From Begonia masoniana (Eukaryota > Streptophyta > Magnoliopsida > Cucurbitales > Begoniaceae), in NCBI GenBank assembly GCA_022432975.1, contig CM039510.1:30120412-30184411 (forward strand): 64,000 bases of DNA, given 5' to 3'. Positions within the stretch are counted from its first letter, which is position 1, and every line of letters starts with the position of its first letter. The notes under the pieces are model-generated. The model was not told the DNA's origin. It saw only the letters and a list, made by a program, of their open reading frames with translations, and ran no database searches. The position numbers and the translations under genes are program-made. Below, one piece after another: positions 24,123 through 35,457 of the stretch.

Positions 24123-24720
24123 AATTTTTTTGACATTTTCTATGATCATGATCCCTTACTAATAAATGGTTACGCAGACTGTCTATAGGTATCTTTCAAC
24201 ATTTCTATGCAATAATATCTCATAATGTTTTCATAATTTACTTCATGTTAAATACGTTTCATCCTATAGGTAGAGTAAGATCAAGATTTCTGGAGTAATA
24301 AGTGGGTCACTCTAAAGTTCTTTAGGTGTCTTTCAATATTTTCAATCATGCTATATTGTACATAATATCTAGGGTAATTATCGATTTGAATCATGTACTA
24401 TACACGTTTTTTCAATTCGCCCTCTGTACTAAAGAATCGTCATTTTTAATGGTAGATATTAGGTTATTATTTTCATAATAATAATACTTTAGGTTATTTT
24501 TAGAGGGCTATTGGGAACTACTATGTTTGTTTGATCAACCATATTTGGTTGTTTGGCCACCTTAATCAAACACTATATCTTGTGTTCGTTCATCTCATCC
24601 ATCATTTTAAGTATTTGTTTATAAATTATTTTTACACACATTAATTATTTATTTATATCTAACTATTCAAAAGTGAAGTAATTTACTAATTGTCAATTAC
24701 GTCATGAAAAACACAAACAC

Positions 24721-24749
24721 GCACATGGGAGGCATGTGCCGTAACCTAG
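24721..24749 (+). mobile_element. Helitron 3' terminus: hairpin plus CTAG
   Basis: GCACATG (24721-24727) pairs perfectly with CATGTGC (24733-24739) across a GGAGG loop. Six bases later comes CTAG (24746-24749), followed by a T. A short GC-rich hairpin about ten bases before CTRR and insertion next to T are the defining features of a Helitron 3' end. Orientation agrees with the helicase remnant. Confidence 0.82.
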
Positions 24750-24750
24750 T

Positions 24751-25358
24751 TCTTAAAATCGAATGCTAATTGTTTTATTAATACGAGGAATAAAATTCAT
24801 AACATCGATTGGGAAAATATCTCGAATGTTTTCCATTTTGTTGATCAAAATTAATTAAAATAAAAAATAATTTAATAATTTTCATTTAGTGCTATGAAAT
24901 CTTTATTTTCAGGAATTTAATTTCTAAATAATTTTTTTTCTGAAAATAATAGAATAAAAATAGTAACCTAACGCCGGGTGGAAATACTTTGTAAAAAATT
25001 AAATATAAATAATGTTAGTTTTTTTATTTTATCCTTTAAATTGTTACATTTTGACGCAAATTCTATTAAGATAAATATACATTAATTTAAATAAAAATTT
25101 AAGTACACTAATTATTATTTATCACATCATTAAATATAATTTAAAAATAAAAAATAACCGGACCTTAATCAATAAATAAGAAATTTATTATAACTTTCCT
25201 AGGTAAAATCACACTTAATGATTGTAATGCATTTAAAAATAATAATAATAATGGAATAATTACTACAATAAATTTCACTAGACTTATTAAATGATAATTT
25301 AATTTATCAGTATATATCACTATTTACAGAGTAAAAAAAAGGGAAAGATTGATCTCTA
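24751..25358. other. AT-rich spacer, nothing recognised
   Basis: No exon or repeat that I can identify. Confidence 0.5.
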
Positions 25359-25506
25359 TGTAACGTCTCGACCTCTTCACGATCTTAAAATTAATATTGG
25401 ATCCTCAATTTCCGCTCTGTACAAAAATCAATCACCGCCCAAAACCTAAAATTTTCACGAGAAAATGCTAAATTTTTCCTTTAAAATTAGCTATGACGGA
25501 AGAAGA
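25359..25506. repeat. LTR-like terminus beginning TGTAACGTC, cut by the gap
   Basis: TGTAACGTCTCGACC resembles the terminal bases of the LTR family at 13175, but the following sequence could not be matched to another copy in the window. It runs into the N gap, so its identity is uncertain. Confidence 0.4.
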
Positions 25507-25606
25507 NNNNNNNNNNNNNNNNNNNNNNNNNNNNNNNNNNNNNNNNNNNNNNNNNNNNNNNNNNNNNNNNNNNNNNNNNNNNNNNNNNNNNNNNNNNNNN
25601 NNNNNN
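25507..25606. other. Assembly gap of 100 N
   Basis: Exactly 100 unknown bases, the conventional size for a gap of unknown length. The sequence after it has many apparent single-base indels. Confidence 0.99.
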
Positions 25607-26133
25607 CGAAGGCTACGTCGCTGCGTGTGAACCGTAATGTGACAGGTCCTTAAATGGGGTTCGCACAATCCCACATATCGCTGGGGAAGTATGTGGAAAT
25701 GCAACATATTAAAAGAGACCCTTCCAACATAGGCAAGGAACGCGTTGTGGAGCACAATTGGCCGACGGATTCCCATAAGAACCTTCCGGTTAAAGTGCTA
25801 TTTTTGCGAGCAATTCCAGGTTGGGTGCCTTCCGGGAAGTTCTCCCGCCTAACAAAGCCCGTGAGGGGAGGATTTGGGGGTCTAATACGCCCAATCCCCA
25901 GAGCGACAATATCTTGCTGGTATCTGGGGTCGATACACATGGTATCAGGCCTTACCCAAACCGAAAATGTGGCCAAGAACGCGACTTTGGGCCCCCAGGG
26001 TGGGTGATTGTGATGACCCCAATATGCATGTATGGGTACGATGGCTGCACGCCCGGAGCCCCGGATGGCAGTACGTCCGCGCGGGTGAACTGGAAGGTGA
26101 CAGGTCTTAAAATGGGGTCTTGCCAATCCACAA
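25607..26133 (+). mobile_element. Cassandra-type TRIM retrotransposon, 5' LTR into the gap, 3' LTR truncated
   Basis: The 5' LTR (to 25937) contains GGGGAAGTATGTGGAAATG and a degenerate 5S rRNA-derived block (about 25768-25850, with CAGGTTGGGTG). After it come TGGTATCAGGC (PBS, 25940-25950), an internal domain of only about 70 bp ending in a G-rich tract, and the start of a 3' LTR at 26009 (TGTGATGACCCC). Repeated TGACAGGTC...AAATGGGGT words at 25638 and 26099 show the two LTRs. A tiny noncoding body, tRNA-Met PBS and 5S sequence in the LTR define Cassandra. The 3' LTR ends abruptly near 26133. Confidence 0.85.
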
Positions 26134-27275
26134 AAACGGTTGATGAATTAAGGAGAAATGAAAACTCTCGGGCACGGCTGTACGTGTGTAAGCGTGTTCC
26201 CCCCTCCTTAACGCACGGGTGTAGTTCGAACGCTGGATGGGCCCCCTTCGGTTAGGAGGATGAGATCTCGGTGATATACTGTCTGCGACGCTCTGTTAGC
26301 ATGATTTCTGAACTTCATATGCACTGCACGCATCTGCATTTACGTAGGATTTACTGAGCCTGTTAGCTCATAGTGTGTCTGTATGGTGTAGGTGACGTGT
26401 TAGGTTACATCGAACCAGGTGAGGACGACGTTCCTCCTCCCGATGTCTGATGCTGTTGATGGAGAATGCCTGCGGGAGTGTGTTGCGCAGTCGATGCTTA
26501 CCCGACCCGTGGGGACGTATGTATAGATTTTGAGGGTTTTTGCGACTGATAATTGTATAGACATTATAGGATGCTTGGCTCTGGTAGTGATAGGTTTACG
26601 TTAGAGTTTTTAAACGTTTTTGAAAACTATTTTATAATTGCTTGGGAAGTCTATTTTGGAACTGTTTGGTAATTTGAAAACAGGAGGATTTAGACAACTT
26701 TTAAATACATCCATGCCGTTCGTTTTCATGAAATTTAACGTGGATTTAGATCGTTTAATTAGGGTGCAATGCTGATTAATGGAATGGATGAAATGTTGAA
26801 ATCTGCTCCCTGTATAGTTTGGATTGCTCTCTGGAATCTCGGATTCTAGAGAGGAACAAGGAAACCGGTCGCTGCAAGTGTAGCGACTGGTCGCTGCAAA
26901 GTGTAGCGACTGGGCGCTGCATTGTGCAGCGCCCAATCGCTGCACAATGCAGCGATCGTGCGCTGCATTGTGCAGCGCACGCGGCGACCGAGCGCTGCAA
27001 ATGGCAGCGCCCGGTCGCTGCTTCCTTTTGGGGGGCAGAATACCAATTCTGCCCTCCCTTTTTTTCTGAATGTATTTAAATTATTTTATTAAATGTTTTT
27101 AAGTTTTATTTAGTTATTAAATTTTTGTTTCAAATGATTTCAAGGTTCGATTTCAATTCCGGTTTCAGTTCTAATTTCAACTTCAGTATAAATTCCGCGT
27201 AAAGTTTTATTTAAAAAGTAAAATAAAAATGAAAAATTTATACGGGTAAATGGGTACAGTATTAGGGGTGTTACA
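26134..27275 (+). repeat. Partial Tekay-family LTR, plus orientation, inserted in VHA-F exon 4
   Basis: It is homologous to the reverse complement of 48760-51294: GGGCACGGCTGTACGTGTG, ACGCTGGATGGGCCC, GTATGGTGTAGGTGACGT, and the end TTAGGGGTGTTACA at 27275. The 5' part is missing, replaced by Cassandra sequence and the gap. It ends exactly at the first retained base of a V-ATPase F coding exon. Confidence 0.8.
26868..27022. repeat. Array of GCGCTGCA...TGCAGCGC hairpins
   Basis: At least four palindromes are built on CGCTGCA / TGCAGCG in rapid succession (for example GCGCTGCATTGTGCAGCGC). The array is at the place in the LTR where sister LTRs carry GATCGATC-based hairpins. Confidence 0.8.
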
Positions 27276-27419
27276 TTGGTGGACAGCTACAACAAGCCAA
27301 TTCCAGTAATTCTGGAGATTCCTTCTAAAAATCATCCTTATGATCCCACTCAAGACTTCATCCTATCACGAGTGAAGAATCTCTTTTCTGCCGAGTCGGT
27401 GGCATCCGGTAGGCGTTGA
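27276..27419 (+). pseudogene. VHA-F: V-ATPase subunit F, exon 4 fragment (copy 0)
   Basis: It encodes LVDSYNKPIPVILEIPSK, HPYDPTQDFILSRVKNLF and SAESVASGRR followed by TGA. This is the C-terminal 47 residues of the VHA-F encoded at 36971-38820, with Ala to Val and Ser to Phe changes. The fragment begins directly at the end of a Tekay-family LTR, which removed the first seven codons of the exon. Upstream exons are absent. The 3' flank (to about 28040) is homologous to that of the intact gene, so this is the remnant of an older block copy. Confidence 0.93.
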
Positions 27420-28040
27420 TTATGTACGTTTTTGTGTCGTGTTTGTCAAGGATGGTTCTTTCTTTTTTCTGAATATCAGCTGACGTGAATGAATTATTTA
27501 CATTAGAGGAAGAGACTCAATTATCAGAATGCCACAACTGAGTGGTTGAAAATTTGCATATGCAGTTGATCAAACGTAAAAATTTATCTTTTTTATCAGA
27601 ATGATTAAGTTTTTCATTGCTGATATTGGTAGTATATATTCAATGCATTGATTAATCTCTTATTTTACCCTAAAAATGGTATTTCTTGCAAAATTAATGT
27701 TATGGTTACTCTCTTAAAATGTTCGCAGACATTAGTATAATTAATATAATAAATTATAAATAATTAATTTATTAAGTTAAGATACTAAACTTAATATTAT
27801 TTTTTCAAAATTAATTCAAATTTTTACTTATTTTTAATAATGCACAGTAGCTAAATTAATTTTTGTTTTGAAAAATTTTAATTTTTTTGAATTGTTCTAT
27901 AATTATAATTGGGATTTAAATAGGATGAAAAATTAAAAATTTAAGAACAATGCTACATTTACTCTATAAACATATTTGTTGATGCGACAAATAATGATTT
28001 GTACAATTAATGTATAAATTATAAATAGTTAATTTATTAT
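27420..28040. other. VHA-F 3' flank, duplicated
   Basis: Noncoding, AT-rich, homologous to 38821-39420 and to 61436-62060. No other feature. Confidence 0.75.
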
Positions 28041-30142
28041 AGGGTAAATTTCAAAATACCCCATGAACTATGGGTATTTATCGAAAAACCCCCAACTAAA
28101 AGTTCTCGCAATCAAAACCTCGAACTACTGAAAAACTGTCAAAATAAACCTCGTGTAGCACCTGGTTCCATTAAACCCAATTTATTTTGTCAAATTAAGA
28201 TGTGCAAATATGGGTTAGGTTAATGAATGGATATGCAAGGGCATTATGGTAAATTAAAAACTTATTAGTGGATAACCTATTTAAAAAGAATTTATTGAGC
28301 CTAGCCGCCACCATTCATTCTTGCTCTCGGTTTTCAGCTCAAACCAGCAAACTTCCCAGGCGATTTCCTTCCCCGAATCCGTTCGACGAGCTAGGTAAGT
28401 TTCTACCTCGTTTTTTTTCTGACTTAGTAACTAAGGAAGATTGTATGGGGAAGTGTTAGATATGTATTTTGGGAACTCATCAGGAAAGTGAGTAGATACG
28501 GGTTTAGCATAGAATCAGTAATGCTTGGCGATCAGAACTCCCAACTATTCCCTTAGGTTTTCTGAATGCCTTAGAATGAGGTTTAGTACAGGTTGACTTA
28601 ATGTTCTGTTTATGTTCTAGGTGAGAAAGATCCCGAAGAAGCTCCTAACCGAGCACTCGCCAAGAATCCAGGTAAGTAGAGTTTGTTTGTGCCTTTGGGC
28701 CTACATCACAAAACAGTAGGGTTTATGTATGTTTTGTATGTTTATTTTCCAGTTGTCATGCATCATGTTTTTGAAAGATCACGAAAATGAATTTACATGA
28801 AACGCATGGTAAGTGTGAGCAGGATGATCAGAACAACTGTTAAGGGGGATTAATCCGCCCCTTAACTGAGAACAGAGGATTGAGGTTTTGGGAAAAGTGA
28901 TCCACTTCCCAATCCTACAGGGGGATCAGACCAGTTAACTGTTAGGGAATTAATCCGCCCCTTAATTGAGATCAGAGGATGTATGCTTTGGGGAATGACT
29001 GATCCACTTTCCCATCGTACAGAGGGATCAACAGAGAACGAATTTGAATACAACTAAGATGAGAAAGTAGAGACCGCATGTTTAGGGAAATTATTGCTTC
29101 ATTGATCCATTTCATTCATCGCTCTACTTGCTTAGCATTAGGCTAATAGATGAGTTTTGTGATGTAGGTGAAGAAGTTACTGAAGGTATGTTTACCGACC
29201 AACATGAGGAATAGGCTGGTTGGAGGAGCATTTTCAGGCATCGGTTTGGTCATCTGTTGAGGCGGTTTAATCCATGGCTGCAGGTGTTGAGTTGAGGGTA
29301 ACTAGTTCAGTATAAATGTTTTACTGAAAATTTTATGACAATAGTGGTTTCAAAGCTTTGAAAACATTTTTGAGAATCTTCTGATATTGGTATCTGTTGG
29401 ATTTTGAAAACATTGTTTTTACTGAATTTGGGAAGGGCAAGTGATTTGGTTTGTTTCTGGATGTTTAGTTTTGTCATTTTGCCTATCGGAAGGTGCCTTC
29501 AGTAAAGTCGTTGGATGAGAGAGAGAACATCCGGCTGACGTCATCGGCAGGTGCAAGTCGCAAAACCTGTAGTTTTGTTATCGGCAGATGTAGCGTATAT
29601 TTTAATCTTATCGGAAGGAGTCGTAATGTCGTTGTCGGTGGATGTCGCGTGCTTGTCTATCGGCAGATGGAAATCTATATGCAGATGAAGTTATGTTGAC
29701 TTCATCGGCAGATGAAGTTATGTTGACTTCATCGGCAGATGTAGTTGGGTTGGCTTGTCGGTAGATGGTGGTGCGTTGTTTGTACACGTCATCGGTAGAA
29801 ACCTCCTAATTCCTATTTCTACTTCTTCCGTTGACTTTGTCGTCGGCAGATGTGTTCGACTTCGGCAACTTCACGGGCATTCTGCGTTTATTTTTTTTTA
29901 GCTTTACGTCTTTTAGCCAATTACTCTTAACACTTCCAACAGTCATTTTAAAATGTTTTCACAGGTCACTTAGCTTCATTGATGTCCAATTGATTTTCCG
30001 CTGCAAGTTTTAAAATATATTTAGTTTTAGAAAAAGTCAAATTTTGGCTGTCGAGTGAAATTTTAAATTTTGCATCAAGACGTCATGGTTCGGTTCAGCG
30101 TTATGAGTAGCAAACCGGGTTCAGATAACTCGGGGCGTTACA
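28041..30142 (+). repeat. Tekay-type LTR, 5' end truncated, plus orientation
   Basis: It ends CTCGGGGCGTTACA. It shares with the 1579-4067 LTR the leader-like CTCTCGGTTTTCAG block, the AATCCAGGTAAGT signal near 28663, the CTAAGCATTAGGC-like word near 29130, and ATCGGCAGATG units (29530-29860) with one TGACGTCA at 29535. The canonical TGTAAC start is missing; sequence changes from VHA-F flank to LTR near 28041. Confidence 0.7.
28840..29035 (+). repeat. Two diverged about 90-bp tandem units in the LTR
   Basis: Both units contain TTAATCCGCCCCTTAA, GATCAGAGGAT or a variant, CTGATCCACTT and TACAGNGGGATCA. They occupy the position where the related LTR has the 47-bp minisatellite. Confidence 0.7.
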
Positions 30143-32695
30143 CCTCGGCAGAGGGCCGCATGCGAATGTGAAATTACAAAGGAATTCGGTAAGCCGATTT
30201 AAAATCGCGGCCCCCCAAATCTAAAAATACACTGGATTCAGGGGGCCGCACAAATTCGGGGGCCGCATGCTGTATTCGGCCCCCCGCACTCTCAAATTAT
30301 TCTTCATTATTTTAAAATAATTTTAAAAAATACAAATCATATTCAATTCACTTAAAACTTTTAACACATATTTATCACATTATGGGCAGATAATATAAAA
30401 AGTTTTGTGATTTTGTTAAAATTTTTATGATTTAATATAATTTTTTATAAAATAATATCATTAAAATTACAATATTGTACAAGCGTTATAAATCACGAAA
30501 CTTTTTTCTTATCTTTTCATAATGTAATGAACATGTGATAAAAATTCAAATAAATTTTATATGATTTGTTATTTTTTAAAAAATTAAATCCTCATTTCTT
30601 CTTCACACATCAATTTGAGGCCTTAAACGATAGATTTTGGGCCTGAAAAAAGACTCTCATGGGGTGAACCTAAGTATAGTATGTAGATCTCTGCGGGAGA
30701 TTCAATTTGATATGTTTTTATCCTCAATCGGATACCCGTAACAAAAATTATGGCCCTTCAAAGTTGAAGAGGTCACTAATTTGCATAAAAATTCACTAAT
30801 TTGCATAAAAGTGTTAAAAATTACGAAACTTTTTACATTACCTTTCCATAATGTAACGAACATATGGTAAAATTTCAATTAAATTAAATATGATTTAATA
30901 TTTTTTATGAATTTATAAAAAAAATGAAAAAAAGAGACGCGGGGGGGCGCAATTTAAATCGGCCCCCAGAAATAAATTGAATCTCGCACAAAGATCTACA
31001 CACTTCATTTGGGTAGAAAACCCATGACAGCTTTTTTCGGGCCCAAAATCTACGTTTACGGCTTCAAATTGCGTCGAAAAAAGAAATGAGGATTTAATTT
31101 TTTAAAAAATAAACAAGCTGACGTCTCGCAGGTGCAAGTCGCAACCTTAGTTTTGTATCGCATGTAAGCGTATATTTTAATCTTATCGGAAGGAGTCGTA
31201 ATGTCGTTGTCGGTGGATGTCGCGTGCTTGGTCTATCGGCAGATGGAAATCTATAGGCAGATGAAGTTATGTTGACTTCATCGGCAGATGAAGTTATGTT
31301 GACTTCATCGGGCAGATGTAGTTGGGTTGGCTTGATCGGTAGATGGTGGTGCTGTTTGTACACGCATCGAGAAAACTCCTATTCCTATTTCTACTTTCTC
31401 TTCCGGTGACTTTGTCGTCGGCAGATGTGTTCGACTTCGGCAACTTCACGGGCATTCTGCGTTTATTTTTTTTTTAGCTTTACGTCCCTTTTAGCCATAC
31501 GCTTAACACTTCCACGTCATTTTAAAATGTTTTCACAGGTCACTTAGCTTCATTGATGTCCAATTGATTTTCCGCTGCAAGTTTTAAAATATATTTAGTT
31601 TTAGAAAAAGTCAAATTTTGGCTGTCGAGTGAAATTTTAAATTTTGCATCAAGACGTCATGGTTCGGTTCAGCGTTATGAGTAGCAAACCGGGTTCAGAT
31701 AACTCGGGGCGTTACACCTCGGCAGAGGGCCGCATGCGAATGTGAAATTACAAAGGAATTCGGTAAGCCGATTTAAAATCGCGGCCCCCCAAATCTAAAA
31801 ATACACTGGATTCAGGGGGCCGCACAAATTCGGGGGCCGCATGCTGTATTCGGCCCCCCGCACTCTCAAATTATTCTTCATTATTTTAAAATAATTTTAA
31901 AAAATACAAATCATATTCAATTCACTTAAAACTTTTAACACATATTTATCACATTATGGGCAGATAATATAAAAAGTTTTGTGATTTTGTTAAAATTTTT
32001 ATGATTTAATATAATTTTTTTATAAAATAATATCATTAAAATTACAATATATTGTACAAGCGTTATAAAATCACGAAACTTTTTTTCTTATCTTTTCATA
32101 ATGTAATGAACATGTGATAAAAATTTCAAATAAATTTTATATGATTTGTTATTTTTTAAAAAATTAAATCCTCATTTCTTCTTCACACATCAATTTGAGG
32201 CCTTAAACGATAGATTTTGGGCCTGAAAAAAGACTCTCATGGGGTTGAACCTAAGTATAGTATGTAGATCTCTGCGGGAGATTCAATTTGATATGTTTTT
32301 ATCCTCAATCGGATACCCGTAACAAAAATTATGGCCCTTCAAAGTTGAAGAGGTCACTAATTTGCATAAAAATTCACTAATTTGCATAAAAGTGTTAAAA
32401 ATTACGAAACTTTTTACATTACCTTTCCATAATGTAACGAACATATGGTAAAAATTTCAATTAAATTAAATATGATTTAATATTTTTTTATGAATTTATA
32501 AAAAAAAATGAAAAAAGAGACGCGGGGGGGCGCAATTTAAATCGGCCCCCAGAAATAAATTGAATCTCGCACAAAGATCTACACACTTCATTTGGGTAGA
32601 ACCCCATGACAGCTTTTTTCGGGCCCAAAATCTATCGTTTAAGGCTTCAAATTGACGTCTGAAAAAGAAATGAGGATTTAATTTTTTAAAAAATA
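29533..32695 (+). repeat. Direct tandem duplication of about 1.58 kb (29533-31116 and 31117-32695)
   Basis: Both copies start GCTGACGTC, contain the LTR end (GCGTTACA at 30142 and 31716), then GC-rich GGGGGCCGCATGC palindromes and a large inverted-repeat region around AATCCTCATTTCTT. The second copy differs mostly by one- to three-base indels in its first 300 bp. No coding content beyond chance frames. Confidence 0.88.
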
Positions 32696-32860
32696 ACAAA
32701 TCATATTCAATTTATTTAAAATTTTTACCACATGTTTATTACATTATGGAAAGATAATGTAAAAATTTTCGTGATTTTATAATACTTGTGCAATATATTG
32801 TGATTTTATAACACTTGTGCAACGTCTTAATAGCAATGATTTATATTTGCTTTCTATTAC

Positions 32861-34171
32861 CTTCTAGCTCGCTTAGCATTAGAAGGATCCATATTTACCA
32901 AGTCTCCTTCAATCTCTTCCTCATCTGATTCATCTCGCGATGATCCACTAGTTGTTTGTCCAACTTGTACTGCTGAGTTTTTGGGAATTGCTGGTAATGG
33001 TGGGAACACGATAGGAGTACTAATTGGCTCAGTTTGTGGTTTTGATAATCCAAGAGAAGTACCTTCGCCATTAAGAATCAAAATTTGTGCAGTAAGGATT
33101 TTGCAGAATAAAACAGGTTCACCCATACATTTCGTAGAATCAAAAAAATGCATAGATAATTGGACTAATGAAGAAAAAATAAAGCAAAATATAACATGTA
33201 AAATGTGGTAGATGTTGAAAGAAGGGATTATCGATGTCTAACAGTGATGATGTTATGTCGAAAGAAGGGATTATCATCGACTAATAGTGATGATGTTAAG
33301 TTAAAGATCGTGAAAGCTTTGTTAATTGTTGATACTTGTGATGATAATCATGGCTAATCTTCACAAGAAGCAAAGAACATTAACTTTTGTCGATAAGGCA
33401 ATTTAACTTTCAAGATCACAATTTTTCTTCAATAGCATACTAAGTTTGATAGCTTTGTGGCTCACTTTAAAGTTCACATAGCAAGAGGTGTTGGTTAGAA
33501 TTACATAAAGCATTCATCATCCAACTACTCAGATCCTAAGGTTCGATTATCAAAGGCAATAATTCAACTGACATAAAGAAAAGAGAGAACACCTTCCTCG
33601 TGAGCTTTTGATCCTGATTGAGAAGGTTTCGATTGCTTTTCTTTGCAATCAGATCATTGAACGAGATTCCCGAGCTTAGAAGACGAAGCCTGCACAGCAA
33701 TTACATTATCCTCGTGAAAATCAAATTGAGGAAAAAATCATCATTTTCTACAAATTTAAACTTCCAAAGCACCCAAAATTGGAACTTAAAAAATCAATTT
33801 TACAGTGATATAGAGTAAAGAAAGACCCGAGTTAGAGCCACAGTAGCGCATGCTAAATTAAGCTGACTTTTCAAAAAATTATGATACTAATCAGACATAT
33901 TTCCACTCATAAGTTTTGGATCCAAAGGCGGCAGGGATGGAGGAAGAGAACCCTCGCAACCACGATCGGCCCTCTTTATCTCCACGACTTCATCGTCCCC
34001 TTCCTCGCGCTTCGACGTCGAAGACTGGGAGGCACCAGAAGACGAAGCTGCCGAAGAAACCGAGGCAGTATTGAAGATCTTCGGTGGCCAAGAAATGGAT
34101 GGCGACGACAAAAATTCCTCTAGAAACAGCTCCAGCGCCCACTCCGACGCGCTCCGATTCATTTCCGGCAA
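32861..34171 (-). pseudogene. Group C bZIP transcription factor, 5' exons (block A), disabled
   Basis: Minus-strand exon 1 (34171-33827) begins MPEMNRSASEWALELFLEEF, the N-terminal signature of group C bZIPs. It continues to SD-stop-YHNFLKSQLNLACATVALTR, where TAG at 33887-33889 replaces a Glu codon. Exon 2 (33689-33593) reads ASSSKLGNLVQ, then after a frameshift KQSKPSQSGSKAHEE. The next exon (about 33100 to 32861) encodes GTSLGLSKPQTEPISTPIVF, QTTSGSSRDESDEEE and NAKRARR, and ends AG before GT. The basic region and zipper exons are not downstream but at 40278-40577 in the next block. With a stop, a frameshift and missing DNA-binding domain this copy is a pseudogene. Confidence 0.85.
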
Positions 34172-35277
34172 TGGCTGGACGATCCGCGACGCAGATTACA
34201 CGAAGGCGATGAAACAAAACCCGGATCGGTGTAAAGTTGTGTCCAAGATGAACAACTGTCTGTTACTTTTCCGATCATTTATCAATTCCCTGCATTAAGT
34301 CTGAATTTGGTCAATGATTCCTTCCACTATCTCGTCTTCTCGTCGTTTGCACGGAAAAATCTGGTGCTTTACGGACCACATGATCAATAGCTGAGAAATT
34401 GTCACGTCGCACTTGATTATCAAAATCTAAGACACGTGCTTGTTATTTAATGACATATTGTGACCAAAATGTGACAAATATACGTGTAAAATCTACCCAA
34501 ATTTAATAAAGATAAAATTTTCGAATAAATTTTTTACGAATTTTAAGTGTAAATTTAAGTTTGATTTCACTAATTTTTGAAAATTAGTTACGTACGAATT
34601 TTTGATCATTTGTGAGCAGTACGAAAAATTTAATAAAATTAATTAAAATTTTAAGTTGACGTTCGCGTGTTTCACGTGAATTAAATTTACAAGAGAAGAA
34701 CGTCGAAATTTATCGAATGAAATTATTCGGTAAGAATTGAAATTAAGTACCGTTTCAATGATTTTGATTTAAAATAAATTAAATTTTAAAATAATAAGGT
34801 TTTCAAAGAAAACCTTATTGTTTTTTCTGTGTTGGCAGAACACCCGTGAGAGAGAGAGAGAGAGAGACGACGGCGAGGGACATAAATTGCCGACGCCGGA
34901 ACGACCACCTATCGGCCCGATCTTGGTGTCAAAACGTTCGTCTCGAAGCGTAGATCGACGTTGGCGAAGGGCGTTTTTGAAGGTAAGCCTTCTTTCTCCC
35001 GATTTTTGCTCGATAAAGTTTCGTGTTTTTAGAAGTTTGTCGATCTGAGATTTAGGATCGATTTCTTGGTGTTTTTGGCAGGAATCGACTGGAAAGGAGA
35101 TAAGAAACGTGTTGGAAACGAGTTTCGGCGAAAAACAGGTTAGTAAACGCGATTTTTCGACACTGCGATTTCGCCGGCGCTCTGCTGTCGACGGCTGATT
35201 CAACTCGGGCACTGGGCCGAGTTGACCCAGGCCCTAGACCGAGTTGGGCCTGGGCTGAGTCAGGCCAAGCCCAACCT
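34172..35277. other. VHA-F upstream region, block A
   Basis: 34560-34995 is homologous to 54230-54675 upstream of the block B VHA-F. It includes a (GA)n tract at 34848-34867 and a GC-richer stretch ending GAAG before GTAAGCC at 34983, which looks like a noncoding first exon and donor. Divergent promoters of the bZIP and VHA-F genes probably lie here. Confidence 0.5.
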
Positions 35278-35457
35278 GAGCTCGCAGCTGTGCTTTAGCT
35301 GCGCGCCAATCGCATCCTTGAGGCATCGAAAGTGGCGAGACATTGCCTTCTGGGTGAAGGCCGTGTAGACGGCTGCTGCTCCGAACCCCATCACCATGTC
35401 AAATGAATTCACCACTATCTGCATTTGCTCACAGTAGTTTTGGTATCTGCGATCCAC
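35278..35457 (-). pseudogene. BEL1-like homeodomain protein, POX-domain exon fragment
   Basis: On the minus strand, after an acceptor-like TTTCAG, the frame reads VDRRYQNYCEQMQIVVNSF, DMVMGFGAAAVYTAF and MSRHFRCLKDAIGAQLKHSC. This is the conserved POX/BELL domain segment of plant BEL1-like homeodomain proteins. Homology stops at SCEL; beyond it is unrelated GGGCC-rich sequence. Neither the rest of the POX domain nor a homeodomain is in the window. It lies in a segment (34995-36236) absent from the corresponding part of block B. Confidence 0.85.
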
